The position numbers and the translations under genes are program-made. Shown in pieces: positions 1-8,103 of a stretch of 64,000 nucleotides of DNA. The number at the start of each line of letters is the position of its first letter. The stretch's first letter is position 1. This DNA comes from Aequorivita soesokkakensis. GTDB taxonomy: Bacteria; Bacteroidota; Bacteroidia; Flavobacteriales; Flavobacteriaceae. The notes beneath the pieces are model-generated. The model was given only the letters and a program-made list of their open reading frames with translations. It was not told the DNA's origin and did not search any database. The stretch lies in NCBI RefSeq assembly GCF_001641085.1, contig NZ_LXIE01000023.1, positions 62,001 through 126,000 of the forward strand. Reading direction: 5' to 3'.

Positions 1-900
1 GAAACCAAAAACGAAAATATGTCCGTTATCAGCGGTATTCCCTCGTGGGTGCAGATGTATTTTGAAAGACTCCAAAAAAGCAGTGGAAAAAAGGTTGGCG
101 ACCTTTTCAAAAACTTCAACCTCTTCATTTACGGCGGCGTAAACTTTGAACCTTATCGTGCCAAATTTGAAAATTTAATAGGAAGAAAAGTTGATAGCAT
201 CGAGCTGTTTCCCGCCAGTGAAGGCTTTTTCGCCTTTCAGGATAGTCAAAAGGAAAAGGGAATGCTATTACTGTTGAATTCTGGAATTTTCTATGAATTT
301 GTTGAAGCAACTACTTTTTTTGACAAAAATCCAAAGCGATTGACCATTGGCGAAGTTGAAATAGGCGTGAATTATGTAATGATAATTTCAACAAACGCAG
401 GCCTTTGGGCGTATAATTTGGGAGATACCGTTCAGTTCACTTCAACAAAACCCTATCGTGTTATTGTATCGGGACGCATAAAACATTTTATTTCGGCCTT
501 TGGAGAACATGTGATTGGGAAAGAAGTGGAAGAAGCGATGAACAAAGCCATTTCAAAATTCAATTTTTCGATTACCGAATTTACCGTGGCACCGCAAATT
601 ACGCCTTCCGAAGAAAATCTTCCCTATCACGAATGGCTTGTTGAGTTTGATAACTCACCCGAAAACCTTCAAAAAATAGCTGAATTTCTCGATTTAGAAA
701 TGCAACAACAAAATTCATATTATTTCGATTTAATTGAAGGAAAAGTGCTTCAGCCCTTAAAAATTACTTCGCTTAAAAAAGACAGTTTTCAGGAATTTAT
801 GAAATCTGAAGGCAAACTTGGCGGTCAAAATAAAGTGCCACGCCTTTCAAACGACCGTAAAATTGCAGTTGCATTAATACAAATTCAGCCCCAAAATTAG
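1..900 (+). CDS. GH3-family acyl-adenylating protein, 5'-truncated
   Basis: The frame is already open at base 1, so only about 299 C-terminal residues are visible; GH3 proteins are usually around 500 residues. Segments such as IYGGVNFEPYR, FPASEGFFAFQ, YNLGDTVQFTS and SGRIKHFISAFGEH fit the adenylate-binding and hinge regions of the bacterial GH3 (auxin-responsive promoter) family, relatives of plant acyl-acid amido synthetases. The substrate of bacterial members is not established. The gene stops at TAG 898-900. The -7 box of the next gene begins four bases later, so the next gene probably has its own promoter. Family call is firm, function open. Confidence 0.85.
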   Translation, partial: ETKNENMSVISGIPSWVQMYFERLQKSSGKKVGDLFKNFNLFIYGGVNFEPYRAKFENLIGRKVDSIELFPASEGFFAFQDSQKEKGMLLLLNSGIFYEFVEATTFFDKNPKRLTIGEVEIGVNYVMIISTNAGLWAYNLGDTVQFTSTKPYRVIVSGRIKHFISAFGEHVIGKEVEEAMNKAISKFNFSITEFTVAPQITPSEENLPYHEWLVEFDNSPENLQKIAEFLDLEMQQQNSYYFDLIEGKVLQPLKITSLKKDSFQEFMKSEGKLGGQNKVPRLSNDRKIAVALIQIQPQN

Positions 901-903
901 TGT

Positions 904-911
904 TATCTTTG
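904..911 (+). promoter_or_regulatory. Bacteroidota -7 promoter box (TAtcTTTG) of the DUF6909 gene
   Basis: An exact TAnnTTTG match lies just after the GH3 stop codon. No clear TTG -33 element is seen at the usual 19-21 base spacing. The box ends only six bases before the ATG at 918, which implies an mRNA with almost no 5' leader. Confidence 0.6.
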
Positions 912-917
912 CACCCA

Positions 918-2618
918 ATGAATAAACAAAGATCACATACACGTACCCGCGCGCAGGAAAGCACACAAGCTATTGAAAGATTATACATTACCATGCGCCA
1001 TCTTTTTAACCGTGGGTTTTACAAGCCTATGGGCATTTCCGGAGAGACGCTTCGCGAGTCATTATTAACACTTCGGCCAGAGATTTATGGCTCTATAAAA
1101 GAAGACAAAATTGAGTTGCAGGGCTTATTGTATGTTATGGACCGTCTGCCTTACGGAATTGAGGAATGCAGGTTTATCAATTTAACGAGTGATGAAGGCT
1201 ATAAAAATTCACATTTTGAAGCTATAATTCCGCTTAAACGCCGTAGAAACTGTTACCGAATAGATTCGGAACAGATGAATATTGAAATTACCCGTGGCCG
1301 TTCGGAAATCTATGATATCCTAACGCATCTTACCTTTCTTTTCATTGAGTCGCACAAAATTATGAAGCAAGTGCTCATTAATGAGAACGGAGAAGTAATC
1401 CGCGATTGGAAAAAGCTGGAACAGGCAGTGCTGAAAAAAGGCAAACTGTCACAGGAAGAAAAAGAAATAACCCTTACCCACACAGCTAATTTTCTCGGAA
1501 GAACTTTTGAAGAAGTTAAAAGCGTATATCCCTTTTTTGCAAGCGAAAAGAACGAGAATAGATTCTTCAATATTATTTATTTTTTAGGCAAAATTGCGAT
1601 AGAGGAGGTTATTGAAGATAACAAACGCATCATCACTTTCAGTCCGGTATTGCGCGAAAGCTTAGGGCACCATATTCACGGCGAACAATGGGCTTATAAT
1701 ATAAAGCAGACCTTGCAGCATAAAGGTTTACTGGAGCGTCCGTTACATATTATCAGTGCCAATATGCACAGTGTGATGAACAGTCTGTATGCCCCAAAAG
1801 CTTTGGCTTCGGAATTTTCAAAGAATAAACCAATGGAGGTTTTTGAAGCTTTGAGCATTCCGGCAAATTTAAAATTGCGCGAAAAAGTAAACAAAACGGC
1901 TTTGGCGGAAGGAATGATTTTTATTGAGGACCAAAGTGGGACCAATATAGACGTTCAGCTAATTGATACCGCCAAAATAAAACAGAATCTTTATACCGAA
2001 GGATTAAAGGATTTTGAAGATTCAAAAAAGCCCGTTATTATTGTGATGGATTATGCATTTGGCGAACAAGCTTACGAAACCATGGATGAGCTTTTGAAGC
2101 CGTTTGTGGATGCTACTAAGGTACGCCATTTTTTAAATGTGGTTTCAGTTTCCATCATGGGAAAAGCAGGAATTTTGGAAGGTGGAAAGGGCGATATCAT
2201 GATTCCGTCAGCCCACGTTTTTGAAGGAACAGCAGATAATTATCCTTTTAAGAATAAACTTGAAAAATCACTTTTTAAGGACGATAATGTAAAAGTTTGT
2301 ACCGGAACAATGATTTCGGTATTGGGAACCTCGCTTCAAAATAGGGATGTGCTGAAGTTTTTTCACAATTCTACGTGGAATGTCATTGGGCTTGAAATGG
2401 AAGGCGCACATTATCAAAAAGCAATTCAGGCTGCTTCAAAAATTAGGCGAAGCATTAGTCCAAAAGTGAAGGTTCGATATGCTTATTACGCCTCAGATAA
2501 TCCATTGGAAACTGGAAGCACTTTGGCTTCGGGAGGCTTAGGTACAACTGGGGTAAAACCCACCTATTTAATTACCGAAAAGATGTTAAAACAGATTTTA
2601 GACACTACTAAAAATTAA
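918..2618 (+). CDS. DUF6909 family protein with nucleoside-phosphorylase-like C-terminal domain
   Basis: A 566-residue protein that I recognise as a flavobacterial DUF6909-type conserved protein. The N-terminal half (RAQESTQAIERLYITMRHLF onward) has no recognised catalytic motif. The C-terminal part (about residues 370-560) resembles purine nucleoside phosphorylases and nucleosidases: IVMDYAFGEQAYE, then SIMGKAGILEGGKGDIMIPS, and a VIGLEMEGAHYQKAI segment like the ribose-binding MEG/MEA motif. A GTG at 900 would also open the frame, but it overlaps the previous stop and lies upstream of the promoter box; ATG 918 is chosen. A role in nucleoside or nucleotide cleavage is inference only. Confidence 0.75.
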   Translation: MNKQRSHTRTRAQESTQAIERLYITMRHLFNRGFYKPMGISGETLRESLLTLRPEIYGSIKEDKIELQGLLYVMDRLPYGIEECRFINLTSDEGYKNSHFEAIIPLKRRRNCYRIDSEQMNIEITRGRSEIYDILTHLTFLFIESHKIMKQVLINENGEVIRDWKKLEQAVLKKGKLSQEEKEITLTHTANFLGRTFEEVKSVYPFFASEKNENRFFNIIYFLGKIAIEEVIEDNKRIITFSPVLRESLGHHIHGEQWAYNIKQTLQHKGLLERPLHIISANMHSVMNSLYAPKALASEFSKNKPMEVFEALSIPANLKLREKVNKTALAEGMIFIEDQSGTNIDVQLIDTAKIKQNLYTEGLKDFEDSKKPVIIVMDYAFGEQAYETMDELLKPFVDATKVRHFLNVVSVSIMGKAGILEGGKGDIMIPSAHVFEGTADNYPFKNKLEKSLFKDDNVKVCTGTMISVLGTSLQNRDVLKFFHNSTWNVIGLEMEGAHYQKAIQAASKIRRSISPKVKVRYAYYASDNPLETGSTLASGGLGTTGVKPTYLITEKMLKQILDTTKN

Positions 2619-2620
2619 TT

Positions 2621-3631
2621 TTGAAAAACGATAAAGTACTGATTACAGGAGGCGCAGGATTTATAGGTTCCAATTATGTGGAATACGTCCTTAAAAATTC
2701 AGAAGACGAAATTTTCGTGCTGGACAAACTAACCTATGCCGGAAATTTGAAAAATTTGGAAGCTGTTTCACATAAAATCACCTTCATAAAAGGAGATATT
2801 TGTGATACCGAATTCATTCAGAATTTATTCGAAAAACATAAATTTCAAAAAGTAGTCCACTTCGCTGCGGAAAGCCACGTGGACAATTCCATTTCGGGAC
2901 CTTCGGAATTTATTCAAACAAATATTGTAGGAACATTCAATTTGCTTCAAAACTCCTATAAAACCTGGATGAACTGCCCGAACGATTTGAAAGAAGAATT
3001 TAAAAATGCGCGTTTTCTGCATATTTCTACCGATGAGGTTTATGGTACTTTGGGTGAAACGGGTCTTTTTACGGAAGAAACGTCCTATGCTCCCAATAGC
3101 CCTTATAGCGCTTCAAAAGCGTCGTCAGATTTTATTGTTCGTAGCTATTTTCACACCTACGGTTTGCCAGTTGTAACTACAAACTGCTCCAACAATTACG
3201 GTCCCAATCAGCATAAGGAAAAATTGATTCCTACAATTATTCGCAAAGCAATTTCAGGCGAACCTATCCCGATTTATGGCGATGGAAAAAATGTGCGCGA
3301 TTGGCTTTATGTAATGGATCATTGCAGCGGAATTTATTTGGCTTTGGAAAATGGAAAACTTGGTGAAACCTATAACATTGGCGGTCGTAACGAACGCGAA
3401 AACCTTTATATTGCAAATGTTATCTGTGAATTGTTGGATGAGATGCTTCCGAAGAATTCGCCGTATAAAGAACAAATAACTTTTGTAAAAGACCGTCCAG
3501 GCCACGATTTTAGATACGCCATTGACGCTTCAAAAATAGAAAATGAACTTGGCTGGAAGGCGAAAGAAAATTTTGAGACAGGCATTCGGAAAACGATTGC
3601 TTGGTATTTGAAAAATAGAGATAGATTGTAA
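2621..3631 (+). CDS. rmlB: dTDP-glucose 4,6-dehydratase
   Basis: Second step of dTDP-L-rhamnose synthesis: NAD-dependent dehydration of dTDP-glucose to the 4-keto-6-deoxy sugar in the cytoplasm. It is an extended SDR protein of 336 residues, the usual length. The Rossmann motif TGGAGFIGSNY is at 9-19, the catalytic TDE (T137, D138, E139 in HISTDEVYG) is present, and YSASK (Y162, K166) is the SDR dyad. The start is TTG, two bases after the DUF6909 stop, because the motif-bearing N-terminus begins there and no nearby ATG fits. It heads the rml cassette, although a 67-base gap with an inverted repeat separates it from rmlA. Confidence 0.95.
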   Translation: MKNDKVLITGGAGFIGSNYVEYVLKNSEDEIFVLDKLTYAGNLKNLEAVSHKITFIKGDICDTEFIQNLFEKHKFQKVVHFAAESHVDNSISGPSEFIQTNIVGTFNLLQNSYKTWMNCPNDLKEEFKNARFLHISTDEVYGTLGETGLFTEETSYAPNSPYSASKASSDFIVRSYFHTYGLPVVTTNCSNNYGPNQHKEKLIPTIIRKAISGEPIPIYGDGKNVRDWLYVMDHCSGIYLALENGKLGETYNIGGRNERENLYIANVICELLDEMLPKNSPYKEQITFVKDRPGHDFRYAIDASKIENELGWKAKENFETGIRKTIAWYLKNRDRL

Positions 3632-3641
3632 TTTAAAACCT

Positions 3642-3681
3642 CGAATTCACGAATAATTGTAAAAAAGTATTCGTGAATTCG
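3642..3681. repeat. Perfect 14-bp inverted repeat between rmlB and rmlA
   Basis: Arms CGAATTCACGAATA (3642-3655) and TATTCGTGAATTCG (3668-3681) are exact reverse complements around a 12-base loop. This would fold into a strong hairpin in the rmlB-rmlA mRNA. No T-run follows, so it is not a typical intrinsic terminator. The sequence resembles REP-like intergenic repeats common in Flavobacteriia, but copy number cannot be tested here. Confidence 0.8.
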
Positions 3682-3698
3682 TGGCAAAATAAACACAA

Positions 3699-4556
3699 AT
3701 GAAAGGAATAATTTTAGCAGGAGGTTCGGGTACGCGTTTGCATCCAATCACACTGGCTGTGAGCAAGCAGTTGATGCCGGTGTATGACAAACCGATGATT
3801 TATTATCCGCTGTCAACACTAATGATTGCAGGTATTCGGGATATTTTGATTATTTCTACACCTCAGGATCTTCCACTTTTCAAACAACTTTTGGGGGATG
3901 GCAAAAAACTGGGTTGTAATTTTCAATATGCTGAACAAGCAAACCCAAACGGCCTTGCTGAAGCTTTCATAATTGGAAAGGATTTTATCGGAAATGATAA
4001 AGTTGCATTGATACTGGGCGACAATATTTTTTACGGCTCTGGCTTGAAAGAACTTTTGCAATCAAACAATAATCCAGATGGCGGCGTTATCTATGCGTAT
4101 CACGTTTTAGACCCCGAAAGATATGGCGTTGTGGAATTCGACAAAAACGGAAAAGCCCTTTCTATTGAAGAAAAACCTGAAAATCCAAAATCAAATTACG
4201 CCGTTCCGGGAATCTATTTTTATGACAATAGTGTAGTGGAAATTGCTGCCAATATAAAACCGAGTCCCCGTGGCGAACTGGAAATAACCGATGTCAATAA
4301 CGAATATTTAAAAAAGGGGAAACTGAGCGTCAGCATACTGGATAAAGGCACCGCTTGGCTGGATACCGGAACGTTCGCGTCGTTGATGCAAGCTGCCCAA
4401 TTCGTTGAGGTTATTGAAGAACGGCAAGGCTTAAAAATTGGCGCCATTGAAGAAGCGGCTTATGAAATGGGCTTTATTTCAAAGGAACAATTAATAGCTT
4501 TGGCAGAGCCTTTACTTAAAAGCGGTTACGGAAAACATTTACTTCAACTAGATTAG
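3699..4556 (+). CDS. rmlA: Glucose-1-phosphate thymidylyltransferase
   Basis: Makes dTDP-glucose from dTTP and glucose-1-phosphate, the first step of dTDP-rhamnose synthesis. The 285 residues match the short RmlA type. The nucleotidyltransferase signature GGSGTRLHP is at 8-16, followed by [18 protein letters not shown] (22-39). LGDNIFYG (about 107-114) carries the metal-binding Asp, and [20 protein letters not shown] is typical of the family. ATG start, directly downstream of the inverted repeat; rmlC follows after two bases. Confidence 0.96.
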   Translation: MKGIILAGGSGTRLHPITLAVSKQLMPVYDKPMIYYPLSTLMIAGIRDILIISTPQDLPLFKQLLGDGKKLGCNFQYAEQANPNGLAEAFIIGKDFIGNDKVALILGDNIFYGSGLKELLQSNNNPDGGVIYAYHVLDPERYGVVEFDKNGKALSIEEKPENPKSNYAVPGIYFYDNSVVEIAANIKPSPRGELEITDVNNEYLKKGKLSVSILDKGTAWLDTGTFASLMQAAQFVEVIEERQGLKIGAIEEAAYEMGFISKEQLIALAEPLLKSGYGKHLLQLD

Positions 4557-4558
4557 AT

Positions 4559-5104
4559 TTGGAACTACAAAACACCCCATTAAAAGATTGTTTTATTCTG
4601 AAACCGAACGTTTTTAGGGACGAACGCGGAATATTTTATGAAACTTACAATCAAAAAGTTTTTGAAAAAACCACGGGTTTAGATATTGATTTTGTTCAGG
4701 ACAACCAGTCGGTTTCTTCAAAAGGCGTGCTGCGCGGACTTCATTTTCAAAACGGAAAAATGGCGCAGGCTAAGTTGGTTCGCGTTGTAAAAGGAACAGT
4801 ATTGGACATTGTTGTAGATATTCGAAAAAATTCAGAAACCTTCGGAAAATCATTTTCCGTTATTTTGGATGATGTGGAACATCTGCAACTATTTGTCCCT
4901 CGCGGGTTTGCGCACGGTTTTATTACACTTTCGGAACAATCCATTTTTTCTTATAAATGTGATAACTACTACGATAAAGCTTCGGAAAGCGGAATCATCT
5001 ATAATGACGCAACCTTAGCGTTGGATTGGCATCTTCCGAAGGAAGAATTTATTATTTCAGCAAAAGATTTGGAACTTCCCGGTTTTGAGGAAGCGGTTTC
5101 ATGA
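4559..5104 (+). CDS. rmlC: dTDP-4-dehydrorhamnose 3,5-epimerase
   Basis: Epimerises dTDP-4-keto-6-deoxyglucose to the L-rhamno form. It is a cupin-fold protein of 181 residues, the family's usual size. RGLHFQ (59-64) carries the catalytic His62. VLDIVVDIRK (81-90) carries the conserved acidic residue, PRGFAHGF (114-121) follows, and Tyr132 sits in the SYKCD segment. The start is TTG 4559, two bases after rmlA. The stop overlaps the rmlD start as ATGA, which suggests translational coupling. Confidence 0.95.
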   Translation: MELQNTPLKDCFILKPNVFRDERGIFYETYNQKVFEKTTGLDIDFVQDNQSVSSKGVLRGLHFQNGKMAQAKLVRVVKGTVLDIVVDIRKNSETFGKSFSVILDDVEHLQLFVPRGFAHGFITLSEQSIFSYKCDNYYDKASESGIIYNDATLALDWHLPKEEFIISAKDLELPGFEEAVS

Positions 5105-5955
5105 AAAAAATACTGGTAACAGGCGCAAACGGACAATTGGGAAGATGCATAAAAGATGCAGCTGCCAGTTTTCCCGACCTTGAATTTGTCTTCGTTTCAA
5201 AGGAAGAACTCGATATAGAAAATTCGGACTTGCTTCTAGATTTCTTCAGCAAAAATTCCTTTACACATTGCATCAATACTGCAGCATACACCAACGTTGA
5301 AAATGCGGAAAGTGAACCTGAAAAAGCTTTTGCCATTAATGCCGAAGCCGTAAAGAAGGTTGCAGTTTCCTGTAAAGAAAATGATGTTGTTATGCTTCAT
5401 ATTTCTACAGATTATGTTTTTGACGGAAAAAAACAAGCACCCTATTTGGAAACAGATGCTACAAACCCCATCAATGTTTATGGGGCTTCAAAGCTGAAAG
5501 GAGAGCAATACATTCAGGAAATCTGTGATAAATTCTTCATCTTTCGCACTTCGTGGCTCTATTCGCAATACGGGCATAATTTTGTGAAAACCATTTTAAA
5601 ATACGCTGAAGCGGAAAAACCCCTTACAATTACAACCGAACAAACGGGAACACCCACAAATGCAAATGATTTGGCTAAAGCGCTATTGCAGGTAATTGCG
5701 CAAGATTCAACAGATTACGGCATTTACCACTATAGTAACGGGGGTGAAACCACATGGTTTGGATTTGCAGAGGAGATACTTCAGCAAACTGAAAAATTAA
5801 AAGATACAAAACTTGCAAAAACCAACCATTACCGTACTTTTGCCGCACGGCCAGCGTACAGTGTTTTAAACAATAAAAAGTATTTAATTATTTTTAAGCA
5901 ACCCTTAATTGACTGGAGAAAAGGTGTGCAAAACTTGTTCAACCAATATTTATAA
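5101..5955 (+). CDS. rmlD: dTDP-4-dehydrorhamnose reductase
   Basis: Final step of dTDP-L-rhamnose synthesis, NAD(P)H reduction of the 4-keto sugar. SDR protein of 284 residues. The nucleotide-binding motif TGANGQLG is at 7-14, HISTDYVFDG around 100-109, and the YGASK dyad has Y127 and K131. The start overlaps the rmlC stop by four bases. It completes an rmlBACD set, so L-rhamnose is a predicted component of the polymer built by the downstream genes. Confidence 0.95.
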   Translation: MKKILVTGANGQLGRCIKDAAASFPDLEFVFVSKEELDIENSDLLLDFFSKNSFTHCINTAAYTNVENAESEPEKAFAINAEAVKKVAVSCKENDVVMLHISTDYVFDGKKQAPYLETDATNPINVYGASKLKGEQYIQEICDKFFIFRTSWLYSQYGHNFVKTILKYAEAEKPLTITTEQTGTPTNANDLAKALLQVIAQDSTDYGIYHYSNGGETTWFGFAEEILQQTEKLKDTKLAKTNHYRTFAARPAYSVLNNKKYLIIFKQPLIDWRKGVQNLFNQYL

Positions 5956-5958
5956 AAA

Positions 5959-6933
5959 ATGAAATCAAACACAGACGAAGTTGATTTGGACTCTTTATTT
6001 AAAGGACTAAAAAGGGTTAGAAATAGTATTTTATTGAGCTTCTATAATGCAATTCAATTTTTGATAAGAAGCTGGTATATTATTTTAATACTGTTTATTG
6101 TTGGTGTTATTCTCGGCTATATTTCAATGAAATTCTCTGAGTCAAAACAAGAAGCTACAGTGGTTATCCGCACTAATTTTAACAGTGAGGAATACACATA
6201 TAATGCTATTGACATTTTGGCGAAAAAGGTAAAAGCCAAAGACACAGTATTCATTGAAAAAAATGGCTTTAGAGGAGACACTCTGGAAATTAAGGACATA
6301 GAAATCACACCAATTTTTAGTTTTAAGGATTTAGCCGAAGAATTTCAAGATGATGAAAGAAATATTGATGCACTTTTAAGAAACCTTAATTTTCAAGACA
6401 TTACAGAAGAAAAAGTGGAGCCTTTTAGAAGTTCCTTTAAATACCACACTTTATTTTTAACCCTTTCTTCCGTTGCTAATGATGCGACTATAGATAACGT
6501 TATAAATTATCTTAACAACCAAGAAATTATAAAAAACCTGGGTGAGGTTGGAAAAAAGAATATTGAAGATCAAATTAAGGTCAATGCAAACACATTAAAA
6601 CAAATTGATAGTGTAATTAGCACCTATAGTACAAGCCAATCTCTGCCATCGCCTAATTCACAAATTTTTGTGGTTGACAAAAACTTCAACATTTCCAATA
6701 TACTAGAGATGAAGGAGAATTTGCAAAAGGCCAATAAAAATTTGAAAGAAGACTTGGTTTTTGCAGATAGAACCATAATAAGTATAGATAGCAACGCTGC
6801 AGTTATTGAATCAAAAGGGATTTTAAGTAATAAACTATTGTTATATCCATTTTTGTTTGTGTTCTTATTTTTATTTTTTGCTTTCTGCAGGCATGTTTAT
6901 AGATATATTAAAAGAATTGCAGCGGAGCAATAA
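5959..6933 (+). CDS. Wzz/GumC-like chain-length determinant membrane protein
   Basis: 324 residues with Wzz topology. A hydrophilic N-terminus is followed by TM1 (about 38-57, SWYIILILFIVGVILGYISM). A large periplasmic region predicted to be partly coiled (about 60-290) comes next, then TM2 (about 294-313, LLLYPFLFVFLFLFFAFC) and a short basic tail. Wzz proteins set the length of Wzy-polymerised polysaccharides in the inner membrane. No tyrosine-kinase domain is fused and none is encoded nearby. Sequence identity to any named Wzz is not obvious, so the call rests on topology and on its position between rmlD and wecB. Confidence 0.65.
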   Translation: MKSNTDEVDLDSLFKGLKRVRNSILLSFYNAIQFLIRSWYIILILFIVGVILGYISMKFSESKQEATVVIRTNFNSEEYTYNAIDILAKKVKAKDTVFIEKNGFRGDTLEIKDIEITPIFSFKDLAEEFQDDERNIDALLRNLNFQDITEEKVEPFRSSFKYHTLFLTLSSVANDATIDNVINYLNNQEIIKNLGEVGKKNIEDQIKVNANTLKQIDSVISTYSTSQSLPSPNSQIFVVDKNFNISNILEMKENLQKANKNLKEDLVFADRTIISIDSNAAVIESKGILSNKLLLYPFLFVFLFLFFAFCRHVYRYIKRIAAEQ

Positions 6934-6950
6934 AACAAAAAAAGCTTCCT

Positions 6951-8081
6951 ATGCTTTCCAACCTTATTATATTTGGTACTCGACCTGAAGCCATAAAAAT
7001 GGCTCCATTGGTCAAGGCCTTTAAGTCTTATCCTGCCTTTTTCAATACAAAGGTATGCATTACCGCACAACACAGGGAAATGCTGGATCAAGTGCTTGAT
7101 TTTTTTGAAATTGTTCCAGATTATGATTTGGATTTAATGAAACCAAACCAAAATCTATATTTCCTAACAGCAGATATTATTACGGGCCTTAAACCCATTT
7201 TGGAAGATTTTAATCCAGATTATGTGTATGTTCACGGAGATACCACCACCACAATGGCGGCGAGTATAGCAGCTTTTTATTCTGGCGCAAAAGTTTGCCA
7301 TGTAGAAGCTGGTTTAAGGACATTCAATAAATTATCGCCTTTTCCGGAAGAAGTAAATAGGTCTATTGCCGGAAGGGTTTGTGATTATCATTTTGCGCCT
7401 ACCGAAACCTCAAAAAATAATTTATTAAAGGAAAACATTCAATCAGATCAAATCCTTGTTACGGGAAATACGGTTATAGACGCATTAAACTATAGTGTAA
7501 AAAAAGTATCCTCTCCAACTTATAAAGATGAAGAGATTGAAGCCTTAAAGAAGATTATTGAGCCCGAAAAACAGATAATTTTAGTAACCGGACATAGACG
7601 TGAAAATCATGGCGAAGGGTTTATAAATATCTGTAATGCGTTAAAGGAAATTGCCAAAACCTCATCAAATTTTCAAATCATTTATCCCGTTCATTTAAAT
7701 CCAAATGTCCAAAAACCGGTTTATGATCTTTTGGAAGGATTGGATAATGTATTTCTTATTTCACCATTGAGCTATCCGGCCTTTGTTTGGTTGATGAATG
7801 AATCCAAACTTATTATAACTGATAGCGGAGGGGTACAAGAAGAGGCCCCGAGCCTAGGCAAGCCTGTTTTGGTAATGCGAAATACCACGGAACGCCCTGA
7901 AGCAGTAAATGTAGGAACTGTAAAGTTGGTAGGGACCAATAAAAATGAAATAGTTTCCCAGGCTTTAAACCTTTTAACAAACAAGGAAGAATATAATAAA
8001 ATGTGTAAGCTTCACAATCCGTATGGAGATGGCAAAGCCTGTGAAAGAATTGTTGATTTTATAAAAAACTTACAGCATTAA
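6951..8081 (+). CDS. wecB: UDP-N-acetylglucosamine 2-epimerase (non-hydrolysing)
   Basis: Interconverts UDP-GlcNAc and UDP-ManNAc in the cytoplasm. 376 residues, normal length. Family motifs are FGTRPEAIKMAPL (8-20), TAQHREMLDQ (38-47), HGDTTTTMAA, CHVEAGLRTF, FPEEVNR, VTGHRREN and TDSGGVQEEAPSLGKP. The nearby WecG/TagA transferase would use the UDP-ManNAc product. This is one of two such epimerases in the locus; the second lies at 22214-23308 on the other strand and belongs to a visibly different subgroup. Confidence 0.95.
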   Translation: MLSNLIIFGTRPEAIKMAPLVKAFKSYPAFFNTKVCITAQHREMLDQVLDFFEIVPDYDLDLMKPNQNLYFLTADIITGLKPILEDFNPDYVYVHGDTTTTMAASIAAFYSGAKVCHVEAGLRTFNKLSPFPEEVNRSIAGRVCDYHFAPTETSKNNLLKENIQSDQILVTGNTVIDALNYSVKKVSSPTYKDEEIEALKKIIEPEKQIILVTGHRRENHGEGFINICNALKEIAKTSSNFQIIYPVHLNPNVQKPVYDLLEGLDNVFLISPLSYPAFVWLMNESKLIITDSGGVQEEAPSLGKPVLVMRNTTERPEAVNVGTVKLVGTNKNEIVSQALNLLTNKEEYNKMCKLHNPYGDGKACERIVDFIKNLQH

Positions 8082-8103
8082 TAGCATTTTTATATAGATA
8101 TTA

